From contig JAPFFF010000003.1 of the NCBI GenBank assembly GCA_039105265.1, positions 3,162,001-3,226,000 of the forward strand: 64,000 nt of DNA. The letters are read 5' to 3'. Shown piece by piece: positions 42,153 through 52,420 of the stretch. The notes beneath the pieces were generated by a model. The model was given only the letters and a program-made list of their open reading frames with translations, had not been told where the DNA came from and ran no database searches. Each line of letters opens with the position of its first letter. The stretch's first letter is position 1. Origin of the DNA: Tritrichomonas musculus (Eukaryota; Parabasalia; Tritrichomonadida; Tritrichomonadidae). The position numbers were made by a program, and so were the translations under genes.

Positions 42153-43760
42153 ATGTCTGACGAAGATTTATCTCAAAAGAGTCAATCAATTGATATCGAA
42201 CATCTTCAAGAGCTGATTCGTCCAATTCGTGAACTTTCAGCTGTTTGGGATATCCCTTTAAGCCATTATCTTGATTCTTACTTAGAAAGTCTCGCCAATA
42301 TAGATTTCAATAACGATTTCACGCCAGATATGCTCAATTTTTCACAGGCTGGCTTATTTTTGCAAGGTTCCACAAATGTTCTCGCAAAAAAAGTAAAGCA
42401 CCTTTATGATTTAGCTACTTCATCGGTCTCATTTGATACTCTCGAAGGCGGTGATAAAGCGCAAGGGAAAAGAAAGCGTAAGAATGATCCATTAGATTAT
42501 ATCGTTGATGACAAATTAGCTCCTATTGAAGATCCTGATGTAATGTCATCAACTACTGCATTAACTGAAAAAAATCAACGGCAAGATATTACAACTATGC
42601 CTAAGATACCTTTATGCCTTTTGAGTTCGATTGATTCTCAAACAACTTCAGAAATTACATCATCATACAGGGTAAACTCAGTCCCAGATGAACATTATTC
42701 AGTTATATTGCTTGATCCAACAATAAATATTGAAGATCTCACAGAACAAGACCTATATGAAGAAACTTCAATTGAGCCACCTCCAATGTTATTAGAAGCT
42801 GATAACAAAGTAGATCAAGCTATAGATAGTACTGAAAAACAAAATGAGCAGGTAGAAAGCCAACAAGAGAAAGTTGATGAAGATAATGCTCTTCAACCAC
42901 CACCTCTTCCTGACAATCGAAATAACGAAGAAGAAGATTTAGGAAATGCGGACATGAATCAGCCCCCACTACCAGATAATGCAGTAGAAGATGATAATGA
43001 GAAAATAGTTCTGCTTGATCCTGACCAAACCAAACTCTCAAAATTTTTGAAACCATTAAAAGTAATGAAAAAATTCCGTATACCTAAGTCATTCAACGAA
43101 AAAACAGAAAGAAAAAAAGATACTAAAAATCGCTTTCATGATGATATTTTCCTCGAAATGTTTAATGAAATTAAATCATTAGCAATCGATAAGAAGCCAA
43201 AGGACGAGAAAATTCAGCCTTTTAATGATATATCTAAAGAAGAAGGAAGAGATTACATAATGAATGATATTGACTCTTACCAAGATGATGTCCCACTTCC
43301 AGACATAGATTCAGCTGAGGATGACCCCGTCAATGGCAATAATGGTGATTTCGCGCCACCACTTCCCAATTATTCACCTTCACTTACTATCAATAATGAT
43401 GCATATTACGATCTTTGTAGGTCAATGATAGATAAAATGATTGAAATGGGAGAAAAGCAAGTGTATAAAACAGAACAAAATCAGGTCCTATCTGCATGGG
43501 AGAAGAAAATTGGACCAAAGCTTGACAATGATCTAAAAAGACCTGCTTTTAAGATTGACGAATGCGAAAAATGGACTTTAGATGTATTGAGGTCACATGA
43601 TGGAAGCATTTTGTTTGCTGATTTAACAGCAGATTTGGAGAATCATCAAATTTCTCGTGTTTTCTTAGCAGTTTTAGTTTTAGCAAACAAAGAAAAAGTT
43701 AGAATTGACGAAAATGCATCTAAAGGATCTAATTTTAACATATACTTAACTGAAAAATAA
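42153..43760 (+). CDS. Condensin-2 complex subunit H2 (kleisin beta)
   Basis: A 535-residue protein. Residues about 16-92 fit the N-terminal domain of NCAPH2: IRPIRELSAVWDIPLSHYL, then NFSQAGLFLQGSTNVLAKKV and HLYDLA. This part binds the SMC2 neck. A long acidic, Pro-rich middle carries repeated PPLPDN motifs. Residues about 415-535 fit the C-terminal winged-helix region: YYDLCRSMIDKM, a WEKKI segment, then a helical end with LAVLVLANKEKV. Kleisin beta links SMC2 and SMC4 and recruits CAP-D3 and CAP-G2 for mitotic chromosome compaction. Its presence implies that this organism has condensin II. The frame is intact and the ATG is the first in frame. Confidence 0.85.
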   Translation: MSDEDLSQKSQSIDIEHLQELIRPIRELSAVWDIPLSHYLDSYLESLANIDFNNDFTPDMLNFSQAGLFLQGSTNVLAKKVKHLYDLATSSVSFDTLEGGDKAQGKRKRKNDPLDYIVDDKLAPIEDPDVMSSTTALTEKNQRQDITTMPKIPLCLLSSIDSQTTSEITSSYRVNSVPDEHYSVILLDPTINIEDLTEQDLYEETSIEPPPMLLEADNKVDQAIDSTEKQNEQVESQQEKVDEDNALQPPPLPDNRNNEEEDLGNADMNQPPLPDNAVEDDNEKIVLLDPDQTKLSKFLKPLKVMKKFRIPKSFNEKTERKKDTKNRFHDDIFLEMFNEIKSLAIDKKPKDEKIQPFNDISKEEGRDYIMNDIDSYQDDVPLPDIDSAEDDPVNGNNGDFAPPLPNYSPSLTINNDAYYDLCRSMIDKMIEMGEKQVYKTEQNQVLSAWEKKIGPKLDNDLKRPAFKIDECEKWTLDVLRSHDGSILFADLTADLENHQISRVFLAVLVLANKEKVRIDENASKGSNFNIYLTEK

Positions 43761-44127
43761 GATACTTATATTAACAAACTGTTTTTAAATATTTTTGACT
43801 GAAATGTTATATGAATTTTTTTATAATTTTGTATATTCCAAAGTTATTTTGATTTTTAGCGTTTATTAATATGCTTGTAATATAGCATCAAGTGATCAAG
43901 GAAGTATATATTTTTTCATATATTAACTTTAATATAATGATACAAAATGATTAAATGATTAAATATATTGTGATTCAATTTGTATCTTTAAGCAATTGCA
44001 AAAACTGGAAAGAAGAAATCATGCAAAACAATTTTAATGAAGGTTTAGCTATAAATTATATTATGAAATATAAAAAGATTAAGACTCTAATAAAAATTTA
44101 CTTTTAAAAACCACGAAATATTTTTAA
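43761..44127. other. Convergent 3' intergenic region
   Basis: About 367 bp between converging genes. It is AT-rich with nothing recognised. Confidence 0.5.
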
Positions 44128-44580
44128 TCAAGATTTTTGATGTTCACGATATTCTGCAATAACTTTTTCAAGTCTCTGACAAAACTGTTTGCAAATATCA
44201 GGATTTTCTAAAGTGAAACTTGTGTCACGTTCTTTTGGATCAGAAGGTATTATGATCGCGCGTGCTGGATTTTCTATATCTTGTTTGACCCCTTTAACTT
44301 GGGAAAATGTAACAAATCGTCCTCTTCCTTTCTCAGTTTGCGAAATTACGAAGCGTTCACGGAGTGTATCGAGACGAAGTATTTTTGGTGTTGGAGCACC
44401 GAACATTGAATCGATTGTTACTTTGTAAAATTCGTGGTGTGTTGTTTTTGTTGCAGTGTTTCTTTCGTATGGGCAATCATTGTTTTTTACGAAACCAGCT
44501 TTTCGCATAACATGTTCTGGGAGAAAAGAGCGGTTGAATGGAGCGAATGGCGCGGACTTTAGACGAGGGCCTCTAAACAT
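44128..44580 (-). CDS. Small protein with probable PH-like domain
   Basis: A 150-residue, basic, soluble protein. Residues about 47-145 alternate beta strands (HEFYKVTIDS, PKILRLDTLRERFVIS, RGRFVTFSQVKGV, ARAIIIPSD, TSFTLEN) and end in a long helix (DICKQFCQRLEKVIAEYREH). This is the strand-then-helix layout of a pleckstrin-homology fold. The N-terminal 45 residues contain a MFRGPRLKSAPFAPF segment of the sort seen in flagellar microtubule inner proteins, but this is only a resemblance. No precise family is recognised. Confidence 0.6.
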   Translation of the reverse strand: MFRGPRLKSAPFAPFNRSFLPEHVMRKAGFVKNNDCPYERNTATKTTHHEFYKVTIDSMFGAPTPKILRLDTLRERFVISQTEKGRGRFVTFSQVKGVKQDIENPARAIIIPSDPKERDTSFTLENPDICKQFCQRLEKVIAEYREHQKS

Positions 44581-44862
44581 AGATTAGCAAAAAAATTGAT
44601 AACAAGACGATGCAATTGAATAAATTCAAATTAACAATAGAAAAAGAAGATTCAAAATATTCTTTCAAAATTTACTGAAGGGGCATAACTGAAGAATCTC
44701 TGTTCGTTTTGTAATTAAATTTACAAAAATATTTAGTTCTCTATTATAAATCATAAAATGAAATTAATATCTCGTTTTATACGGCCAATTTTTAGAAATT
44801 TTGGTTTTTGATTTGAGAGTAATATACAAGAAATTTCAATAAGCTTTAAGAAAAAAAAAATT

Positions 44863-45533
44863 AGAGGTGCGAGAGCTGAGGACATATATCAGATTTTTTG
44901 AATATTTTAAAAATAAATATATATTTATGCTTAAAATAAAATTACAAAATATTAATGGATTATTTTTGGATGGGAATAAAATATGAATGTTTTAAAAAAT
45001 TGAGAATAAGTTAATTCAAAATAAAATAAAAATTCAATTTATTTTTGGTCATATTATTTTTATAACTTTAGAATTATCTCATTTTATTCTTGGCCAAAAA
45101 TTTAGGCGTCAAATTTTAACCTAATATTTTAAATATGTATAAAATATAAATGAATATGTTAAAACTCTTATATTATTGATGTATGACGATATTTTCCATT
45201 TTAATAGCATTTCTTTTCATTTTCTGCTCTGCACAATAACTTGTTTATTAAATTTATTAGTAAAGACTATTAACCATTTATTGTTATAATTATTTTTACG
45301 ATTAATAAATTGATTCATAAATCATGCTTTTGTTAAATTGATTTTTTTATGATTTTTGATGGTGTTAATAACTTTTGTTTTTAATATTTTGTGATGATGA
45401 ATGATTATATTTTATAAATAATACTTATATATATAAATAATTTTGAAATTGTTTTTGAAAAATATTTTTTATTTATGGAGATAATTATAAATTAAATTAT
45501 AAAAAAATACGTTATTTTAGCTCTCTCACCTCT
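44863..45533. mobile_element. Non-autonomous hAT-like element B (671 bp) with 8-bp target-site duplication
   Basis: The left end AGAGGTGCGAGAGCTGAGGA and the right end (complement) AGAGGTGAGAGAGCTAAAAT are inverted repeats. A perfect duplication AAAAAATT flanks them (44,855-44,862 and 45,534-45,541). The right end shares TAACGTATTTTT with element A. The interior has no coding sequence. Confidence 0.82.
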
Positions 45534-45541
45534 AAAAAATT

Positions 45542-46783
45542 GAATTTAAATTTTCATCAATAAAAAACAAAAGAATTTTTGTATATTACAATGATATCAT
45601 AGAAGTATAACTTTTATTTGATTTAAAAAAAAAAAAAAAAAAAACAGAAACATTTTTATGAAAAAAATATATAATATAGCAACTAACTATTTCATTCCTG
45701 GCAGGATTGTTGAATATTAATATAAAATTTGAATTCTTTACTCAACATTTCCAGTAATTTCAATAAAACTATCCAATTAAATAAATGTCTCTGGTAAAAT
45801 TGTCAAATATCAACAAATTTGAATAATTAATATTTTTATCATTAAAATTAAATTCATTTGAGATTTAAATTTTAAAATATTCAATAAATGCCAAGATCTT
45901 TGCCTGATAATATAACAATATCAAAAAAATTTTTTTTTTCTGATTTCTCATAGAATTATTAAAATATAATTTTTGAAATATTCAGAAGTGTATGAAAGTT
46001 TTTTAAATAATAACTTTAAATATTTTTTAAATGACACATAAATCAAAGTATTTTTCGTTAATCAATGGCATTATTATATTCTATCGACTAATGTTTGAAA
46101 TAGATTACTTGTTGGATGAAAAAAACTGATAATTTCTTTTCTAGAACAAACAATTTTTTGTAGTACTCTTTTTTTCATTAATCATCATAATTGATAAATA
46201 ACGATACAGAAATTCCATATGATCTGCACTAATATCTAGCCAAATTTTATCAAAAATTGTGTCTATCTTCAAATAAGAAAATAAAAACAATAAAAATCAT
46301 AACTCTGGCATATTATTTAATTGATAATACTTCATATATATACCGGTGATGTATTTAATAAATTAGGTTAATAGAAATTAATTGAGATTTAATACGTCTA
46401 AAACTCTCGTTTATGTTTTGTTTCGGAAACAGAAAAATTTTATTTGTGTAATTTTTATAAAATTCTTTGAATAGAAATTGTGAAGAAACGATCAGATTCT
46501 CTAATTTAATAGAAATTGTGAAGAAACCTTAATCATAACAAGAGTTCTGAAGAAAAAAAAGGTATATTATTGATAAATAATAGTATAACTTTCACCCAGG
46601 CATAGACTTAGATAAGAAAAATATAACAAAAAAAATTCATCGGATATTGAAACACAAAACTTTTTGATAAACATCTAATAAAATTCAGTCAATTCTCATG
46701 AATAAAATTAAGACCAGGTCGATAGTTTTAATAAATAATTGTGAGAAGCATTGAATTTTTGATAACACTTATTTTTTCAAAAG
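45542..46783. other. Long AT-rich intergenic region
   Basis: About 1.2 kb without a gene. It holds a run of about 18 A at 45,628 and a short tandem duplication built on AATAGAAATTGTGAAGAAAC (46,470-46,527). No inverted-end element is seen. Confidence 0.55.
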
Positions 46784-46795
46784 TCATCAAATTTA

Positions 46796-47698
46796 ATGAA
46801 TAGCGATACAGGTTATGATTATTCTTTAGCGGGATTTACTGATTATACCTCACAAATGGAAACTAGTTCTTCTGGTATTTGGCAAGCTCTTGGTTATATA
46901 ATTTTCACAGGAACAGTTATTTCATTGATTCCTCAAATTCACAGTATAATTAAACGAAGATCAAGTTATGGTATTAATCCTATGACTCCTTTCATATCAA
47001 ATTTCAGTCAATTTATTTTATTATTTAACATAATTTGTTTAAGATCATCAGATTTTGTTGCTGCTACGCAAGTCAACTTTTTCCAAGTTCTTCCGCGTTT
47101 AATGACCTTTGCAAATGCTTTTGCTCTTTGGATTGTTTATTTGCCTGTTATTATCCTAAATACTTTATATTTTGATCGTGAAAAAAGAGCAAATCGTCCA
47201 ACAGAAGATTTACACAAAGAATGGTGCTTTAATTTATTATTTACATGTCTGAACATTATTGGATCATTTATTATCCTTTTTATATTTTTTATATTGATAT
47301 TTGTTACAGGTATCGGATCAAAAATAATTACTTCAATGGGGAAAGTATTTGGAACTATAGCTCTTTTATCAGTCATTATTCAGTATCTTCCTCAATTTGT
47401 AACTACATGCAAGCTTCGAGATAACGGATCTTTCTCGTTACTTTTGCTAGCAATTCAAGCACCTGGTGGTACTGCATCTGCACTTTTTATGGCTATTGGG
47501 CAAAATGATCATTGGACTACATGGATGTCTACTCTTGCTGCATCAATTCAGCAATTTTGCCTTTTATTTTTGTGTATAATTTTTAAGATACAGAGAAGAA
47601 GAAAGAAATTGCTTGCAGAGCCACTGCTTGGTGGGCAAAGCTCAACAACTCCAAATATAATAGATCCTGTATTGTTTGATAAAAATTTCCTTGATTAA
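46796..47698 (+). CDS. PQ-loop family membrane transporter
   Basis: A 300-residue protein with about seven transmembrane helices and two PQ-loop motifs: SLIPQIHSIIKRRS (PQ at 46-47) and QYLPQFVTTCKLRDNGS (near residue 200). The second repeat continues into a SFSLLLLAIQAPGG segment typical of the family. The C-terminus is basic, with RRRKKLLAEPLL, which could hold a dileucine lysosomal sorting signal. Relatives export cystine or cationic amino acids from lysosomes, or move sugars (SWEET). Substrate and compartment are not decided by the sequence. The ATG lies 7-10 nt after TCATCAAAT. Confidence 0.85.
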   Translation: MNSDTGYDYSLAGFTDYTSQMETSSSGIWQALGYIIFTGTVISLIPQIHSIIKRRSSYGINPMTPFISNFSQFILLFNIICLRSSDFVAATQVNFFQVLPRLMTFANAFALWIVYLPVIILNTLYFDREKRANRPTEDLHKEWCFNLLFTCLNIIGSFIILFIFFILIFVTGIGSKIITSMGKVFGTIALLSVIIQYLPQFVTTCKLRDNGSFSLLLLAIQAPGGTASALFMAIGQNDHWTTWMSTLAASIQQFCLLFLCIIFKIQRRRKKLLAEPLLGGQSSTTPNIIDPVLFDKNFLD

Positions 47699-47852
47699 TT
47701 CAATATTTCACTATTATACTTTGTGATATATATTTAATAAACAAATAATAATAAAGATATTAAGTAAAAGCGGTGATACCATCTATTTTATACCCTATTT
47801 AATTTTTATGTAGAAAAAGTTGAAAATTTTGTAAAATTAAATACTTTATTTT

Positions 47853-47866
47853 TCATTTTTTTAAAG
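47853..47866 (+). promoter_or_regulatory. Inr-like motif of the tetraspanin gene
   Basis: TCATTTTTTTAAAG lies about 20 nt before the ATG. It is the same type of motif as before the IST1-like and transposase genes. Confidence 0.45.
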
Positions 47867-47874
47867 CAAATATT

Positions 47875-48477
47875 ATGGGATTTATAAAGTATGCTTCACT
47901 TTTTTTTGGTTACATCTTAATTATGTCAATAATTCTTCTTATTGTTATATCTGGAATTGGATATATGTACTTTAAATCAGGAATAATGATGAATTCTTAC
48001 GATATCAACCTAAGAGTTTTATTTGGATGCGGAATTGGTGTTGGATTGATTTTATTTATCATAGTATGGATTTTTTTTGGATTCCCAAAATTTTTTCTTA
48101 ATTATTTTTTAACATTTCCGTTGACAATCATAATGTGCGTCCTTTATATTTTTTACACAAGGCCATCAAAATTTGCGCAGTATGAAATGAAATTATCAAG
48201 TATATGGAGTGAAGGAATTGTATATAGGCGTCTCCAAATGAATTTTCAATGCTGTGGATGGTTTAATGCATCTGATCGTGCTATTAAAAAGTGTCCTATT
48301 CATTTTGAGAGTGGATGTTCCCATGTTTTTACCAATTATTTCAAACCTCGAATTGGCGATATTTTTCTCTCATCAATTATAATTTTAATAATCAATGTGA
48401 TTTCAGTTGTTTCATTATTGGTAATGTTTTATTGTTTTATGGAAGAATCATCATTCTTGGAATTATTTGGAATATAA
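47875..48477 (+). CDS. Tetraspanin-like membrane protein
   Basis: A 200-residue protein with four hydrophobic helices (about 7-33, 47-69, 72-95 and 163-188). The large extracellular loop between helices 3 and 4 carries the diagnostic CCG (126-128, in FQCCGWFN), plus C140 and C148 (ESGCS), giving the standard four-cysteine pattern. Tetraspanins organise membrane microdomains, and in trichomonads they are linked to adherence and flagellar or vesicle surfaces. The N-terminal MGFIKYASLF also fits the family. The C-terminal tail is very short. The ATG follows TCATTTTTTT by about 20 nt. Confidence 0.88.
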   Translation: MGFIKYASLFFGYILIMSIILLIVISGIGYMYFKSGIMMNSYDINLRVLFGCGIGVGLILFIIVWIFFGFPKFFLNYFLTFPLTIIMCVLYIFYTRPSKFAQYEMKLSSIWSEGIVYRRLQMNFQCCGWFNASDRAIKKCPIHFESGCSHVFTNYFKPRIGDIFLSSIIILIINVISVVSLLVMFYCFMEESSFLELFGI

Positions 48478-48898
48478 TTTAATTTCTTTTATTTCCCTAG
48501 TCTAGTTTGCCAAAGGTACAATATCATAGTTTAGACATTTTTTAATTATAATACATATTAAGCCAGTGTTTTTCGGTTATTCCTCTAACTTTAACGAAAA
48601 TAGCTATTAGCCAATGCTCAGTACTGAAAGAAGCCTCTAAAATATTTATTTTGGCTTGCTCTTTTACTTTATTTTTAAGCACTTCTTTAATTAAATTTAA
48701 TAATCGTAATATTATATCAAGGACTATTGAGGTACTACATCATTCAAATTTTTTTAAGTTAATAATATATTTAGGAAGTATCTTTTATTAACTTTTTTGC
48801 GATAAGATCACGAAATGTTTGTTTTTTGTCTATTTTATTTAGTAAAAATTAAATTCAAAACATTTCAGAATAAAGGCCAAATTTGAATGTCAATTTTG
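48478..48898. other. Intergenic region, nothing recognised
   Basis: About 420 bp between two same-strand genes. It is AT-rich and holds no element. A TCATATCCTC motif near 48,899 may be the initiator of the next gene, 15 nt before its ATG. Confidence 0.45.
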
Positions 48899-48915
48899 TC
48901 ATATCCTCTTAATTA

Positions 48916-51900
48916 ATGGAGTCAGGAATTAAAGGAAAGTTCATAAATTTTCGAAGAATTGGTTTTGAATTCAGACGTATTGATAAAAATAATTCTCCTA
49001 TCATTACAGCTGCTTTAGTTATAAATCAATCTTTAATTAATCAATCAGCAAAATTAGATGAAATTATCAAATCTAGAGAATATCAAAATTTGCTCAGGCT
49101 TTCAGTTATATTTTATAGACGATTTGAATCAGATCCGATTTCGCATTTTAATAATCTAATTACTTTAGTTAATTGGTCTTCTGGAGTGCACCTTGGTGAA
49201 TATGTTTTTATTCAGATTATACTAGCAATTCCGAATATTTCAATTTCAGGAGAGCAAATTCGATCTGTCTGTAAAATGTTTCCAACATTATTTGAACCGA
49301 TTTTTATTTCGAGGATTTACTCAAATGCAAAATTGCTTTTCCCAGATTGCACGCCAGAATTACAATCTAATCAACTTGTTAATGCAGATTATCTAAAGAA
49401 ATGTGGTGCTGATGATTATTTAATTGAACAATTCTTAACTTTGACTTTTAGTCCTTCATTTGATTTCTTCCGTCAAATATGTGAATCGCAACGCTATCAG
49501 ATATTATTAGGCTTATTAAGCCTTCGTCCAGAATTCTTTTTAACAATTGAAAATATTTGCCGCAGTGATTTATTCGAAGTTATCAGTCAAATAATGAGTT
49601 CTGGAAATCAAACATTCCTCAATATCTTTTTTAGTAACTACCAAAAAATTCCATCATCAATCATTAAATGCGTTTGCAACATCATTAATGCATCAATTTT
49701 AAATCAATATGCCAAGGATTTAGACAAGCAGCGTTTTCAAAATCTTTTCAATTTCTTATTTCAAAATGAGGTCACTGAAATGATCCAAGATGGAATTACA
49801 TTCAACGATAATTTTGTTCCTTGTCTCCATGATCTTTACCAGAGAAACCCTGATTTGGTTTTTAAGATATTTAAAAAAACAAATAATCAAGTTTTAAATA
49901 GTACTATAGGTTCAATTGTTACGTCGTTTTATGATAATTTATACGCAATGCCTTTTCCTTTGATAGATGCTGTTCTTTCCAAACCTGAATTTGCTTTAGA
50001 GATTCAAAAAGGATATCCTCACTTTTTTTCTTTTGTTTTAAATCGGTATCCATCATGCGCAATGGCAATTTCTGAAATTATCAAAAAAATGCAGAGAAAA
50101 TGTACTCCTCCTGAAGATCATTTCTATCCGCCTAATGAAAAAGGTTCAGGGAGGCCACCCCCAAAGTTCAAACGATCTTTTGTTCAGTCAATGATTCAAA
50201 AGCCAAATGATTATAATAATAATAGAAACTATTCAGCTGACCAATTTGATGATGATGATGTTGAAGAGTTTCAAATGAAAAACAGTGGAGATAATGGAAT
50301 TATTGAAGCAAGTCCGATAGATAATTTGAATCAACTACTTAAATTGATATATGAAATAAACGAAGAAGCTTATTGCAGATGTATACTGCCAAAGTCCAAC
50401 AGTGTTCTAAATCTTCTGCTTAATTTTGTTCCAACTCCACAGAATCGGATTCCAGATTCACTTTCAGGTATGTCAAATCCACCAGATGTCGCCCAAACCT
50501 CTAAACATCATATTAATTATAAAAACAATCTTAATCAAAACATTAATACAAATAGGAATCGCACCCCAAATCCACCAGATAATAACAATAATGATAATGA
50601 TAAATATCGTTTAAATTCATCAAATGATAGTAACGAAAACAACAAAAATAATACCAATAGCAGATATCGTCCCAAAAATTCGTCCAATAATAACAATAAT
50701 GAAAATATTATTCGATCAAATATTTTAATTGATAAGGACAAAAATACTAGAAGACCTATTAATATTTCAATTAATGATAAAAAGATTAAAAGAACTGTTT
50801 CGGATCCAAATAGAGATAAGGTAATTCAAGATCAGCCACAGCCAATAAGTATTTTAATAAATAAATCATCATCTCAAGATATTTCCTTAAAAGAGTCCAA
50901 ACAAAGCCAGCCACAACCGAATAATGAAAATGACAATAACAATAATAATGACCAAAATGTAAATTCTGAAGATGCAAACAGTGAAACACCAAATAAAACA
51001 GATGATAATTCTGATTTTATCATCAATCCTAGCCATCTTCACTTTCCTTCACATAATTTCTTCACCGTATGCGAGCAAAATGTCATCATACCCCAAGAAG
51101 ATTTGACAATATTTTTCAACGATTTTATCTATTACATTGTTGATGATTCTAGGTGGATGTCAGCTATTTCTCAAAGCCCACTTCTTTTCTATCAATTCAC
51201 AAAAGTTCTTTTCAGAAAGGAAGAATTGAGCAAATACAATTTGCCTATTACTATTAATTTTGCCAATTACATGTATTCAGCATTTTTATCAAATCGAGAA
51301 AAATTTGTTGCATTTACTGAATTTCTTTTGAATAATCAATTTTTTGTACGTATTGATAATTTTCCTTTGTTCTTGAAAATTAAACTTTTATCGCTCATTT
51401 CGAACTTTTTGGGCAATCGTATTGAACCATGCATTAACTTGTTTATGCTAATAGTAAAAGATTATCGTTGTTTAATCGCCCTTGATACTGTGTCTAAAAA
51501 TAATTTTTTAAACGCTCTGATAAGAAATAATTTAGATGATCCTAATTGTCATAGAGCTTTTATAATGGCTTACGACAATCATTATGATTTAATCGAACCG
51601 TTTAACTATATTGATTCCATTTTGAAAAACAAAGATGCCGTTGCAACGACTCTTTCATATGACGAGTCATACTTCGAAAAGTGGTATAATTTAGTCATTC
51701 GTAATCAATCCAATCCAGTAATGCAAATTGTCAATAATAGCATGAGAGGTGGCGAAAATTCTTTGGATCATTTCGCAGTTTTGGAGTTATTTAGAACAGT
51801 AATGATAAATGCACTAAGCTATCCAAAATTCCAGAATGATCTTGATTTTCTTTCCTTACTTTGTCAATTTTTGAATCCGCGTAGTTCAATTTATAATATT

Positions 51901-52143
51901 AATCCAAATAATAACGAAGGTCCTGAAGGAAATCGCCCAATACACAGTTTCCCATTAAATATTTCTAAAGAAGCATTGAAAATTGTTATAAGAAACAAAA
52001 GAGAGAATCCCCAAACAGAAAAAACGGAAAAGTATAATCTTATTTATAATGTATTTATAACTTATTATCAAAATGAAATCTTTAGGGCTATTCCAATCCC
52101 TCAATCATTTATTGAGGATACTCAAACTGTTGCTCCTAGGTAA
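48916..52143 (+). CDS. Large helical-repeat protein with Asn-rich insert (unknown)
   Basis: A 1,075-residue protein. Residues 1-395 and 695-1,060 are all-helical, probably HEAT/ARM-type repeats. Between them, residues about 400-690 are a low-complexity insert rich in Asn, Asp and Pro, with runs of DNNNNDNDK type. There is no signal, transmembrane segment or catalytic motif. The two helical halves flanking a disordered insert suggest a scaffold or adaptor. I do not recognise the family, and it may be trichomonad-specific. The start MESGIKGKFINFRRIGF is the first ATG. Confidence 0.75.
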   Translation: MESGIKGKFINFRRIGFEFRRIDKNNSPIITAALVINQSLINQSAKLDEIIKSREYQNLLRLSVIFYRRFESDPISHFNNLITLVNWSSGVHLGEYVFIQIILAIPNISISGEQIRSVCKMFPTLFEPIFISRIYSNAKLLFPDCTPELQSNQLVNADYLKKCGADDYLIEQFLTLTFSPSFDFFRQICESQRYQILLGLLSLRPEFFLTIENICRSDLFEVISQIMSSGNQTFLNIFFSNYQKIPSSIIKCVCNIINASILNQYAKDLDKQRFQNLFNFLFQNEVTEMIQDGITFNDNFVPCLHDLYQRNPDLVFKIFKKTNNQVLNSTIGSIVTSFYDNLYAMPFPLIDAVLSKPEFALEIQKGYPHFFSFVLNRYPSCAMAISEIIKKMQRKCTPPEDHFYPPNEKGSGRPPPKFKRSFVQSMIQKPNDYNNNRNYSADQFDDDDVEEFQMKNSGDNGIIEASPIDNLNQLLKLIYEINEEAYCRCILPKSNSVLNLLLNFVPTPQNRIPDSLSGMSNPPDVAQTSKHHINYKNNLNQNINTNRNRTPNPPDNNNNDNDKYRLNSSNDSNENNKNNTNSRYRPKNSSNNNNNENIIRSNILIDKDKNTRRPINISINDKKIKRTVSDPNRDKVIQDQPQPISILINKSSSQDISLKESKQSQPQPNNENDNNNNNDQNVNSEDANSETPNKTDDNSDFIINPSHLHFPSHNFFTVCEQNVIIPQEDLTIFFNDFIYYIVDDSRWMSAISQSPLLFYQFTKVLFRKEELSKYNLPITINFANYMYSAFLSNREKFVAFTEFLLNNQFFVRIDNFPLFLKIKLLSLISNFLGNRIEPCINLFMLIVKDYRCLIALDTVSKNNFLNALIRNNLDDPNCHRAFIMAYDNHYDLIEPFNYIDSILKNKDAVATTLSYDESYFEKWYNLVIRNQSNPVMQIVNNSMRGGENSLDHFAVLELFRTVMINALSYPKFQNDLDFLSLLCQFLNPRSSIYNINPNNNEGPEGNRPIHSFPLNISKEALKIVIRNKRENPQTEKTEKYNLIYNVFITYYQNEIFRAIPIPQSFIEDTQTVAPR

Positions 52144-52420
52144 TGTGTTTCTTAATATGATAATATTCATAAAAGTTTAATTATTAGAATTTAATTATTT
52201 TTATTTCGTTTGTTTTCTAAAAGTCATTTATCGATAAAATCTTGATTCTAAAATATCTTTAATTTAATTCATTAATGAAAATTAAAAATTCTGATCTCTC
52301 ATTGTCCTGGTTATAAATAATATAAAATACAATTAAATATATAAATGATTCAAATTGAAAGTTTATACTTTTTATAAAAAGTCAAAAAAATATTTAAATA
52401 TAATAATAAAACATAATTTA

